Assembly: GCF_000485595.1 (NCBI RefSeq)
Contig: NW_014577115.1
Location: forward strand, 321,726 to 345,152
DNA length: 23,427 bases
Direction of reading: 5' to 3'
Origin: Priapulus caudatus
Lineage: Eukaryota > Priapulida > Priapulimorpha > Priapulimorphida > Priapulidae
This document shows, in pieces, positions 1 to 10,620 of the stretch. Under the pieces are notes generated by a model. That model had not been told where the DNA came from. It was given only the letters and a program-made list of their open reading frames with translations, and ran no database searches. Both the position numbers and the translations under genes were made by a program. Positions within the stretch are counted from its first letter, which is position 1, and the number at the start of each line of letters is the position of its first letter.

Positions 1-1630
1 GTGGGTAGATCACGCACGTGGGTAGATCACGCACGTGGGTAGATCACGCACGTGGGTAGATCACGCACGTGGGTAGATCACGCTCGTGGGTAGATCACGC
101 ACGTGGGTAGATCACGCACGTGGATAGATCACGCTCGTGGGTGGATCACGCTCATGGGTAGATTACGCACGTGGGTGGATCACGCTCGTGGGTGGATCAC
201 GCTCGTGGGTAGATCACGCTAGTGGGTGGATCACGCTCGTGGGTGGATCACGCACGTGAATAGATCACGCTCGTGGGTGGATAACGCTGTTGGGTAGATC
301 ACGCTCGTGGGTAGATCACGCACGGGGGTAGATCACGCTCATAGGTAGATCACGCACGTGGGTAGATCACGCTCGTGGGTAGATCACGCTCGTGGGTAGA
401 TTACGCACGTGAATAGATCACGCTCGTGGGTGGATAACGCTCTTGGGTAGATCACGCTCGTGGGTAGATCACGCACGTGGGTAGATCACGATCGTGGGTA
501 GATCACGCTCGTGGGTAGATCACGCTCGTGGGTAGATCACGCACGTAAATAGATCACGCTCGTGGGTTGATAATAACGCTCTTGGGTAGATCACGTTCGT
601 GGGTAGATCACGCACGTGGGTAGATCACGCTCGTGGGTGGATCACGCTCGTGGGTGGATCACGCTCGTTGGTAGCTCACGCTCGTGGGTGGATCACGCTC
701 GTGGGTGGATCACGCTCGTGGATAGATCACGCACGTGGGTGGACCACGCTCGTGGGTAGATCACGCACGTGGGTAGATCACGCTCGTGGGTGGATCACGC
801 ACGTGGGTAAATCACGCTCGTGGATAGATCACGCTCGTGGGTAATTCACGCACGTGGGTGGATCACGCTCGTGGATAGATCACGCTCGTGGGTGGATCAC
901 GCACGTGGGTGAATCACGCTCCTGGATAGATCACGCTCGTGGGTGGATCCCGCTCATGGTTGGATAATGCTCTTGGGTAGATCACGCTCGTGGGTAGATC
1001 ACGCACGTGGGTAGATCACGCTCGTGGGTAGATCACGCTCGTGGATAGATCACGCTCGTGGGTGAATCACGCACGTGGGTGGATCACGCTCGTGGATAGC
1101 TCACGCTCGTGGGTGAATCACGCTCGTGGATAGATCACGCACGTGGGTAGATCACGCTCGTGGGTGGATCACACTCGTGGGTGGATCACACTCGTGGGTG
1201 GATCACGCACGTGGGTGGATCACGCTCGTGGGTAGATCACGCTCGTGGGTAGATCACGCTCGTGGGTGCATCACGCTCGTGGGTAGATTACGCTCGTGGG
1301 TAGATCCCGCTCGTGGGTGGATCACGCTCGTGGGTAAATCACGCTCGTGGGTGGATCACGCACGTGTGTAGATCACGCTCGTGGGTGAATCACGCACGTG
1401 GGTAGATCACGCTCATGGATAGATCACGCTCGTGGGTAAATCACGCTCGTGGGTGGATCACGCTCGTGGGTAGATCACGCTCGTGGGTAAATCACGCTCG
1501 TGGGTGCATCACGCTCGTGGGTAGATTACGCTCGTGGGTAGATCCCGCTCGTGGGTGGATCACGCTCGTGGGTAAATCACGCTCGTGGGTGGATCACGCT
1601 CGTGGGTGGATCACGCTCGTCGGTGGATCA
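1..1630 (+). repeat. 17-bp minisatellite array, left end of window
   Basis: About 95 tandem copies of a 17-bp unit, GTGGGTAGATCACGCTC or GTGGGTAGATCACGCAC. Units vary mostly by substitution at a few fixed places: TAG or TGG after GGG, and CTC or CAC at the end. Indels are almost absent; one exception is a 3-base insertion near 572-578. Almost every unit holds GATC, and units ending in CAC create an E-box (CACGTG) at the junction with the next unit. Because 17 is not a multiple of 3, every reading frame cycles with a 17-residue period, so the open frames here (for example 599-844, 1126-1371, 1415-1723) are by-products of the repeat. The array runs off the left edge and ends sharply at about 1630. 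Confidence 0.97.
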
Positions 1631-2353
1631 GCCAAAAATTGGGGAGGGGGGCAGCCGGGGGGTGGTTGCTCGCAAACAGGACGCTGGCGTCACGAGTGTC
1701 CGATATCAATGATGTATTTATGAGCGTACGCGGGGGAAATACGCTTGTAATGGGAAACCGTACGCGCGAGTATTTTGATAGCAGTTTTTCCCCCAAGGCT
1801 TTCATTTCGTCTCCTATTCATTCTCGTCCGCTTTTGTGGCACATGAGCGGAAGTTTGAATGTCACCCGTCGTTGTAATTCTCGCTTTTATCTTTTAGCAG
1901 AGGATAGCAAGAGCGTCAAGTCACCGACTATAATATTCCATATTATGGTAAAAATAATGTGAAAATAGCTCATATAATACCTGGCTTGTTGAAAATGCTG
2001 CAACAGCTATTACAGTAAATGATTTCAGATATGATGATGTTGGGCACTGAACCATTTATAGCCAAAAGTAGAATAAATGTCGATTTTGCCCTAAGGGCTA
2101 CTCCCACCTATTGTGTTCCAAATGCAATGTTGCCCTGTCTTGTAAAATACAGAAACTGTTTCCTGTTTTTTCACAGACGATAAAGCACTGTATTGTAAGC
2201 ATAAATACAAAATAAACCCATACAGTTTGTTCCACTATTTACTGTTTGTTCTTATATAAAGTTCTTCATTATAATTTTATGATTGGTGATTTGATCATAT
2301 TGTGAGGTGTTTGTTTGTATTCAGTTGTATAACTGCTAGGGGATATTTTCCGA

Positions 2354-2373
2354 TTGTTGTTCATGAACAACAA
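2354..2373. promoter_or_regulatory. 20-bp perfect palindrome
   Basis: TTGTTGTTCATGAACAACAA reads the same on both strands with no mismatch. It ends five bases before an X-box. It could be a dimeric transcription-factor site, but no specific factor is recognised with confidence. Confidence 0.5.
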
Positions 2374-2378
2374 CTTGG

Positions 2379-2392
2379 GTTACCATGGCAAC
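2379..2392. promoter_or_regulatory. RFX-type X-box motif
   Basis: GTTACCATGGCAAC fits the RFX X-box consensus (GTNRCC, 0-3 bases, RGYAAC) at every position, with a 2-base spacer. RFX factors bind such sites in promoters of ciliary genes and some other genes. No exon is recognised nearby, so the target is unknown. An exact 14-bp match can occur by chance in a large genome. Confidence 0.5.
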
Positions 2393-3827
2393 TCCAGTTT
2401 ATCAAAAAAAACTATGGATATATGTAATGTATAATCACCATCAGGAATCCAAAACAACAATGTTTTGGAATTGTCCTTTTATATGATCACTTCTTGTGAT
2501 TGAAAGGGTTAACAGGCACGAGAATTTTCTTTAACAAAATGACATCACCTGTGTCCCTGTGTACCTGTGTATGCGATATACACATGCATCGGGTTCGCAA
2601 AAATCGATTGTGTATACGCGTGTGGAAACTGCGGACTGTGGCGTTCTTGATTGAGCCAAATGATAACAGCGTAACAAGTCAATTAACCATATATAAAAGC
2701 GAGACAGACACGTAACACGCTCGGGGCAAATGCGCACATACTAAGTATATCACTATTTGGTAGACAAGGAGTTACAGTATACCATCGATTTAACGGACTA
2801 GTGGGTGGAAGAGGGTGTCCATTATTGTCTATTCTCGGTTCGTTTAATATAAGGGCGGCAAAAAGGAAGACAGCGGAAAAATAACCAATACACAAAATAA
2901 ACTAAATGAACAGAACATGCAGATATATTAAATATATAATGATATTATCATTGTAGAATAATGATAACAAAAGAGTTATCTTAATTTAATTTCCTTAAGA
3001 CATCTGTCTTCGTCCACTATTCACGCCACGGACGGGCGCCTAAGAGACAGCGGACTGATTTCGTCCGTTGAATCCGACATCTGTTACACAGAGGTACGTC
3101 GAATCGAATGACACGGTACTCGATGTCAAATATGGCAGTTCTATGTGGTTCAGTACTGACACCGACTTATCTCATGCCATTCATTACCACGCGAAGTCGA
3201 CAATACACTTGTACAAAATAAAACGACAACATTTTGATAATTATTAGAAATATCGCCACAACATGTGAATTGAAACTATTCCATGTATTGGAGCCATTCG
3301 TTGCGAGTTGTGAATATACACTATTCTCGTGCAGATCTGCCCATACAAATTGAGCAATAAATATAGTAATGGCAGTTATTAATTAAAAAGTCTCATCTGT
3401 TCAATTTTAATTCACATACACTTTGGATAAGATAGATGAGATAAGATAAGTGAGACCTAACTTGTAATCTGCATGCAATACCTTTACACGTAACTTTCCA
3501 CGCTGCTTACATTCATGTTGTAAATGCATACCAGATTCATAGCACACAGTAACTGCGCTATTACTATTTTCAACAAATATTGACATTTTGACGTATTTAG
3601 AGATAATGAATATTAGTTTCTTTGCACCAGAATCGTCACTTTTAACATGTTTATTTGTTAGTTGTTTTTAACGTAAATCAAATTTATAAATTTATTATAT
3701 GGCCATTTTGATCACATTTGACGGTTTTAACGAGTCACAACAGATCAGCAAATCTTTCTATATATGCCTCACGACTAACGAATACTTACTATTACTGCTT
3801 TGGATCATCTTTAAATGTACGTTACGT

Positions 3828-4261
3828 GTGTGCGCGCGTGTATGTGCGTGCGCGCGCGCGTGTGTGTGCGCGTGTGTGTGCGCGTGTGTGTGCGCGTGTG
3901 TGTGCGCGCGTGTATGTGCGTGCGCGCGCGTGTATGTGCGTGCGCGCGCGTGTATGTGTGTACGCGCGTGTGTGCGTGCGTGTGTGTGCGCGCGTGTATG
4001 TGCGTGCGTGCGCGTGTGAGTGTGCGTGTGTGTGCGTGTGTGTGCGCGCGTGTATGTGCGTGCGCGCGCGTGTGTGTGTGCGTGTGTGTGCGTGTGTGTG
4101 CGCGCGTGTATGTGCGTGCGCGCGCGTGTGTGTGTGCGTGCGTGCGTGTGTGGTGGCGCGTTGTATGTGCGTGGCTGGTGCGCGGGTGCGCAGGCGCGTG
4201 TGGTGTGCGTGTGTGCGCGCCGGTGTTGTGCGCGTGCGCGCCGCGGGCTGTGTGTGTGTGT
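3828..4261. repeat. Alternating GT/GC (purine-pyrimidine) tract
   Basis: About 430 bp of almost unbroken alternating purine-pyrimidine sequence made of TG, CG and a few TA steps. Longer sub-blocks recur, such as GTATGTGCGTGCGCGCGCG. Such DNA is prone to adopt the Z form and to change length by slippage. The Cys/Val/Arg-rich and His/Thr/Arg-rich open frames that cover it on both strands are artefacts of the repeat. It abuts the 3' flank of receptor copy A. The matching place at copy B has only a short GT run (about 18095-18112). Confidence 0.95.
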
Positions 4262-4579
4262 GGTGGCACATTATCACCATTAATGGAATAGGATACGTCC
4301 AATTCATGCGTACTCAGCAACATACGAGCAATCGATATCAAACTATTAGGCCGCAGAAGGAAGCCAAGAAGCAGCTTAAGAAGCCAATTTTACACGCTAA
4401 CAACCTTCTATATATATTATAATACTGACTTAACCATGCGCATTCATCGCGCACACAGAGAGCACTAGCTTATGTTGCGGCCAGCTAAAGACTAAAAAAC
4501 ATTTTCTTCATTGATAATCGCTAATTATTATAATATTAATATTATATATAATTAATATATTATATATTAATATCGGTAA
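4262..4579 (-). other. 3' flank of receptor copy A
   Basis: This non-coding stretch matches 18113-18447 downstream of the intact receptor. Shared landmarks include the GTGGCACATTATCA start, ATCAAACTATTAGGCCGC, and a strongly AT-rich self-complementary block at about 4519-4590. Copy B carries about 30 extra bases after the AATGGAATAG landmark. The shared non-coding DNA shows that the locus itself was duplicated, rather than an mRNA being copied back. Confidence 0.85.
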
Positions 4580-6209
4580 TTAGTAATTATTAGGCTTAGC
4601 ACAACTAGCTTCAGCTGGGGCGGGACTGCCACGTCAGCGAGCTATCGTAAAGGTCCCCCGCTTCTGCTTCGCATTCCGGCGAAGTCGCTGGCAGCGATGT
4701 CAACGTCACAGTGGTTCTGAGGTCAGACCCAAGCGACAGCGCAGAATGCGGTTGAATGTGGATCGGAAAGTATGGACTGAACAGTCGCGTAGACGAAAGG
4801 GTTTGATGCCGGAGTTGCAGTAGGAGCCAGAACAACGGAGAAGACGAGAGATGGGATGCATCGCTACAGAACGCCTCGACGAAAGTAGATTGTGAGAAAG
4901 GTAGCAGCAGACGATGAAGGCTCCGACGTATGATTCCGGAGCGTCTTAGCAGCCTTCATCTCTCGCGTGAACTTTTAAAGTCGCGTCGCAATTTTAAGAT
5001 TCATTGTGAAGTCTGTGGGCGTCCGCTAGTGTGCCATCTTATCGCCCTCTTCGCGAAGCCGCCGGCCGTTTTGGCGGTGCCGCGAGAGCCAGAACCGGGT
5101 CGTTTCAGCGAGTTGATACTCCAAGACGGGACCGAATCGACGTCGGTTTTCGACCTTCGTAGCTGTTCCGATAGCTGCGCCGGGGAGCCGCGTTTATAGC
5201 GGGAGTCGGCTGCTGCGCGAACTGCCAGTATTCCGGATTTCCGGCCGCATGCAGCACAGGGGCTCGGCGGCTCCGTCAGCAAGCGAGTCGTCGTCGCGAG
5301 ATGCCTGCGAGATGTGAGCTGCCGCTGCGCCGCCGCCGCGAGACGGGACGTGCGCGCCACGGTTGGATGCGGCAGCCCGCCGCCGGCGCGACCCGTCACC
5401 TCTTTGAAGCCTCGTTTTCATCGCAGCGGCTGCTGCGCGTCGCGAGGAGTAGAATGCGCCAGTAGAAGAACGGCATGACAAACATCGGAATGAAGAAGAC
5501 CCAGCGCCGAGTAGACGCGAATAGCCGCGGTCGGAGCATAGGTTGCCACTGCGTCGCCGCGACACGCTCATCGCCGCCGAGCTACTCGCGCTGGGACGTT
5601 CCCGCTAGCGTCGGACGGGACGCGTATACCCGCTGCCCGCGTCTCGAGCGCTCGCCTGAGCGGCGCGCCTACCTGTCGTTCAGCCGAGCAGCCCGGCGGG
5701 ATGGCAGAACGAGGAGAAGGCGACACCCAGACGACGACGATCAGAGGCTTTGCCTCGCAGCGGTGAACCATGAGGCGAGGGTTAGTGATCGGGTAGGCGA
5801 TAGCGATGGTATCTATCGAGATGATGCGACCACAGGGTGGCAGAGTGGAGGCTTACAGCAGCAGCACAGTCGATTGCAGCCAGAGACTACAACACACCCT
5901 CGTCAACAGCCCACTCGTCTAGCACTGTCCAGCGTGAGAGAGTAGCGGCAGTACGGCGTGCCTACCAGCAGGTCGCGCGAGGCCAGCGAGCAGATAAGAG
6001 TTTGTTGTCGTGGCGGAGTTTCTTGTGACAACGACGGCCGGGTCACGACGCAGAGCGCGTTTCCGCAGACGATGAGGCGGCGATGAGAACGAGGGCGGCA
6101 AAGCTGGCCACGATGTGCGCAGCTAGCGGGGCGGCTTAGCACGTCAAACAAGGTGCTGCTGTTCTTGCGGTCGGGTGGTGGTGGGCTGGTGCGCTACTGC
6201 TGCGGACAT
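4580..6209 (-). pseudogene. Frame-broken second copy of the OAMB-like receptor (copy A)
   Basis: This is a near-duplicate of the intact receptor CDS at 18448-20067, on the same strand, with start-equivalent ATG at 6209 and stop-equivalent TAA near 4580-4582. The reading frame jumps many times because of scattered one- and two-base insertions and deletions. Recognisable receptor peptides therefore fall in different frames: DVLSRPAS, CGNAL and DLLVG near 5950-6150, SDRGY near 5530, SDLRTTVTLTS and DLYDSSLTWQSRP near 4620-4735. No frame runs through the whole gene, so as written it cannot encode a working seven-helix receptor. The differences from copy B are mostly indels and are as common in the flanks as in the coding part. 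That pattern fits uncorrected long-read sequence at least as well as slow pseudogene decay. Confidence 0.85.
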
Positions 6210-6390
6210 TGTAGGTGGGCCCTCTCAGATCATGTGGCTTACCCTATATCGGGAAAACTCGATGAAAATTCGTATGCACACGTAGACGCGCGGTGGGGGC
6301 TCCGCGTACAAACACATTAATATGCAGCGGGAACGGACGTAGCAGGCACCCATGCACGAGGCAAGTGCGCGTATAAACAACGGGATGCGC
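6210..6390 (-). other. 5' flank of receptor copy A
   Basis: The sequence upstream of the broken receptor matches 20068-20250 upstream of the intact one, including GCCCTCTCAGATCATG, the TATGCACACGTA block and the AGGCACCCATGCAC block. Indels are as frequent as in the coding part. The match continues with growing CA content to about 6560. Confidence 0.8.
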
Positions 6391-7225
6391 GGACGACCAC
6401 GCACACACACACACTACACACGGCACGTACGCAGTCAAACTACACGGCACATGGGCGGTGGGGCCGAGAAACGGATTTTTGAACATACATGCAGCGCACG
6501 CGCACGGCACGTAATGATTCACACACCACGCGCAGCGACCTGCTGGCACACACGCACGCAAGCACAACACACACGCACAGCACAAACTACACAACACACT
6601 CATCCACACCGGCACACAAGCAACACATAAAAACACACACACACACCGCCACAGTCAACACACAACACACACACACACACACATAAACCCACGCAACATC
6701 CGCCGCAACCACAACACACACAACACATAAAAGGCACACACAACACACCACCCACACGCTCAAGCACAGCACACACACACAAACCACACACACACCACAC
6801 ATCACACACACAACCAGCAACAAGCACACACACAGCACGCACACACACGGACCACCACACACCACAGCAACGACACCAACACACCACACACACACAACCG
6901 CTCAGCGCGACACGACGCCACCACCACACACACGACCACACACACACCACACACACACCACCAGCACACACAGACGCTCGACCACACGCACCACACAGCA
7001 CACACACACAACACACACACACACACACCACACACAGCAACACACACACAACACACACACCAAACACACACACAATCAACACCGCGCGCGTCAGCGCACG
7101 ACAGAACCGAAACACAACACCACACACACACACAACAACATCACGACACAACCGACAACACCACACACAAGCCACCCCATCACACACAGGCACACACACA
7201 CACACACACACACAACACACACAAT
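6390..7225. repeat. Interrupted CA microsatellite
   Basis: About 830 bp made almost wholly of C and A on the plus strand, with (CA)n broken by CCA, AACA and occasional GC-containing steps. The first 170 bp still align with the upstream flank of copy B (to about 20380); the remainder has no counterpart there. The Cys/Val-rich minus-strand open frames (for example 6600-7220) are repeat artefacts. Confidence 0.93.
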
Positions 7226-7440
7226 ATAATATATATATATATATATATTAATATAATATATATATATATAATACTACATACATACATACATAATTACATA
7301 GATACATACATACAATACATACAATACATACATACATACAATACAATACTAGCTACTAATACATACATCCGCATACATCCCATAGCATACATACATCATA
7401 CATACATAACATAATATCATACATATAGCATACCTACGCA
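7222..7440. repeat. AT dinucleotide and TACA tetranucleotide repeats
   Basis: An (AT)n tract at about 7222-7272 passes directly into imperfect (TACA)n and ATACA repeats to about 7440. With the CA tract to its left, this makes a compound microsatellite of about 1 kb. Confidence 0.92.
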
Positions 7441-7955
7441 CGTCAGGCAACACACACACAGCACCACACGCGGGCACACACGTGTATACAACTGATTTAT
7501 GACGGATGAACGAACGCCGAGGGGTGGACGATCAAATGAATGGATAGATGATTGTAATGTGACTCGCATGATGATTCCTAAATAATTTATATTCGTTATA
7601 TCATAATATCTGGTCTTATAATATACATACTGATATAAGTAATGAATATTATTGGCATTCATAGATATGCTACGAGTGTATGCCTGTACTCGTAGCAACG
7701 CTTCGCTAGTTTAGCATCGGGGCTGAGACAGCACAGGTAATGACCCTGTGGGACGTGCGGCTTGACTTGGCAGATAATTAGCCGTTAACGCGACGCGCCA
7801 ATAGCTGCGACTTAATTAAAGGGCACAATTCCGCATCGCTACGTACGTCCATCTGCTATTCACTGCAGCGCAGTGAGGAGGTGCGGTGGGCGACGTTGGT
7901 CATACTCATCTACGTCATAGATTATATGGGTCAGGGGATTCTCACTCGCGCGCGG
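7441..7955. other. Unassigned spacer between simple repeats
   Basis: About 500 bp of mixed sequence separates the TACA repeats from the 25-bp minisatellite. No open frame of note, no RNA gene and no similarity to other parts of the window were seen. Confidence 0.6.
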
Positions 7956-10618
7956 TATTATCTTAATACAGGGTGATGGATGTCTTATCTATATGGGTGC
8001 ATGGTGTTTATGTTATATCGTGTGATGGTGTCTTTATCTTATACGTGTGATGGTGTCTTATTTATACGCAGGGTGATGGTGTCTATCTTATACCAGGTGA
8101 TGGTGTTTTCTTATACCAGGGTGATGATTCTAATCTGTATAACCAGTGTGATGGTGTCTTATCTATACCGGTGTGGATGGTGTCTTTATCTTATACAGTT
8201 TGAATGTGTCTTATCTTATACTGTGTGATGGTGTCTTATCTTATACAGTTTGATGGTGATCTTATCTTACTACTGGTAGTGAATGGTGTCTTATCTTATA
8301 CGCGAGGTTTGATGGTGATCTTATCTTATACGGGTGATGATGTTGTATCTTATAACGTGTGATGATGTCTTATGCTTATAACCGGGTGATGGTGTCTTAT
8401 CTTATACGGGTTATGATGTGTCTTATCTTATTAGCTGTGTGATGGTGTCTATCTTATACAGGTGATGGTGTCTTTCTTATCGCGGGTGATGGTGTCTATC
8501 TTAATACCGGGCGATGGTGTCCTTATCTATAGCGCGGTGATAGTGTCGCTATCTTATACACGCGTGATAGGTGTCTTATCTTATAACCAAGGGTGATGAT
8601 GTTTATCTTATACGTGTGATGGGTCATTGCTTATAACCCGTGTGATGGTGTCTTCTCTTATACTGTGTGATGTGTCATTATCTTATAGAGGTGTGATGGT
8701 GTCTATCTATAGGGTGATGGTGTCTTATCTTATACCGTATGATGAGTGTCTTGCTTATCCGTTGATGTGTCTTTATATCTAATCGCCAATGGTGATGGTG
8801 TCTTATGACTATACGTGTGATGGTAGTCTTATTTATAGCAGGGTCGAGATGTGCTTATCTTCTATACGTGTATGGTGTTTATGCTTATAACCGTGTGATG
8901 GTGTTTATTATTATGACGTGAGATGGTGTCTTATCTTATACGGGTGATGTGTCCTTATTATATACGGCGTGTGATGGTGTCTTATGTTAAACTGTGTGAT
9001 GGTGTCTTATCTTATACCCGTGTGATGGTGTTTATCTTATAGCCGTGTGATGGTGTCTTATCTTATAACGCGTGTGATGTGTCTTATCTATAACGTGAGA
9101 TAGGTGTTTATCTTATACGGGTGAATGGGTGTCTTATTATACGTGTGTGGTTTTTATTTATACGCGGTGTGATGGTGTTCTTATTTATACGTGTGATGTG
9201 TTCTTATTATATACCGTGGTGCTGTGTCTTATCTTATACCGTATGATGGTGTTTATCTTATACAGTGTATGGGTGTGATTATCTTATACGTGAGATGGTG
9301 TCTGTATCTTAGTAACGGGTGATGGTGTATTTAATCTATAACCGGTGATGTGTTTATCTTATACGGGTGATGTTGTCTTGTATTTATAATACGAGTGTGA
9401 TGGTGTATTATCTTATACGTGTGATGGTGTCTTATCTTATAATGGTGTGATGGTGTGTTGATCTTACCGGGTGATGGTGTTATTTATAGCGGGTGATGGT
9501 GTCCTTATTTATCCGTGTGTGGTGTTTATTTAATACCGTGTGATGGTGTCTTCTCTTATACCGGGTGATGGTGTATTATCTTATAGCCGTGTTGGATGGT
9601 GTTATCTATCGTGTGATAGGTGTTATCTATACAGGTGATGGTGTCTTAATCTTACACCGTGTGATGTGTCTATCTTATAACACGGTGTGTGTGTGTTATC
9701 TTATACGCGGGTAATGGTGTCTTAATCTTTATACGGTGATGTGTCTTATTTATACGTGTGGATGTGTCTTTATCTTATACGGGTGTGGAATGGTGGTCTA
9801 TTTTATACGCGTGTGGTGGGTCTTTATTTTATACGTGTGATGGTGTCTTTCTTATACCGGGTGAATGGTGTATATCTATATACCGTGTGATAGGTGGATT
9901 TATTTATCGTGTGATGGTGTTTATCTTTATACGTGTGATGGTGTCTTATGCTTATACCGGTAATGGTGTCTGTCTCTTATACAGGGATGATGTAGTATTA
10001 TTTATACCGTGTGTGATGGTGTCTTAGTCTTATATACACGGTGATGGTGTCTTATATTATACCCGGTGTGTGATGGGTGGTCCTTCTTTATACGCGTGTG
10101 ATTGAAATTGTCTTATCTATACGGGTCTGTGTGTCTTATCTTATACGTGTGATGGTGTCTTCTATAACTGGGTGATGGTGTCATTATCTTATACCGGGTT
10201 TCATGTTGTCTTTATCTATACGGTGATGTGTTTATCTTATACGCGTGTGAGATGGTGTCTTATCTTATACGGTGTGATGGTGTCCTTATCTTATACGTGG
10301 TGATGTGTCTTATCTATACCGTGTGATGTGTCTTATCTTAATACCGGGTCATGTTGTCTATTTATACCAGGGTGATAGTGTCTTATTTAATACCGTGTGA
10401 TGGTGTCTATTTTATACGGTGTGATGGTGTCTTATTATACCGTGTTGAAATGGTGTTTATCTTATACGGTGTGATGGTGTTTATTTATACCGGATGTGAT
10501 GGTGTCTATTTATATGTGATGGTGTTTATCTGTATACCGGTGTGATGGTGTTATTTATACCGTGTGATGGTGTCTTATCTTATACCGTGTGATAGTGTAT
10601 TATCTTATACGATGTGAT
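7956..10618 (+). repeat. 25-bp minisatellite, very ragged
   Basis: About 105 copies of a 25-bp unit whose core is GATGGTGTCTTATCTTATAC, followed by CGTGT or a variant. Clean 25-bp units are visible near 10555-10600. Elsewhere nearly every unit has lost or gained one or more bases (GATGTGTC, GGTGTTTATC, TTATAACG and so on), while the bases that are present change little. Indels far outnumber substitutions, opposite to the clean 17-bp arrays at the window ends. That points to error-prone reads or intense slippage. Open frames inside (7980-8228, 9758-10027, 10351-10545) are chance products. Confidence 0.95.
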
Positions 10619-10620
10619 GC

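Larger units (their letters stand above)
1631..3827. other. AT-rich region with no recognisable gene
   Basis: About 2.2 kb of mostly AT-rich sequence. The longest open frames are short (up to about 125 codons, and that one begins inside the minisatellite) and show no domain I recognise. It starts with a G-rich patch at 1641-1665 with runs of 4, 6 and 6 Gs, which could form a G-quadruplex. Around 3000-3170 the GC content rises, but all frames there are broken by stops within about 30 codons. A small hairpin (TTATCATT, 7-base loop, AATGATAA) lies at 2945-2967. The palindrome and X-box near 2360-2390 are listed separately. The region could contain introns or regulatory DNA of a gene whose exons I cannot see. 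Confidence 0.7.

Noticed and set aside
1-1630. CRISPR array
   Set aside because: Units are contiguous with no unique spacers, and the genome is animal. The same applies to the 25-bp array at 7956-10618.
599-1723. Open frames encoding SRSWVDHARGWITLVG-type repeats
   Set aside because: They arise because the 17-bp satellite lacks stops in one phase when TAG is replaced by TGG. The 17-residue period is simply 17 bp read in triplets.
1611-1805. Minus-strand 64-codon frame with a Pro-rich end
   Set aside because: It crosses the satellite edge and the G-rich patch; no recognisable domain.
3699-4422. Cys/Val/Arg-rich and His/Thr/Arg-rich open frames on both strands
   Set aside because: Products of alternating GT/GC DNA, with low complexity and mirror-image frames on both strands.
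6587-7220. Cys/Val-rich minus-strand open frames
   Set aside because: Translation of the interrupted CA repeat.
7980-10545. Tyr/Val/Met-rich open frames in the 25-bp repeat
   Set aside because: Unit length is not a multiple of 3 and lengths vary, so open stretches are accidental.
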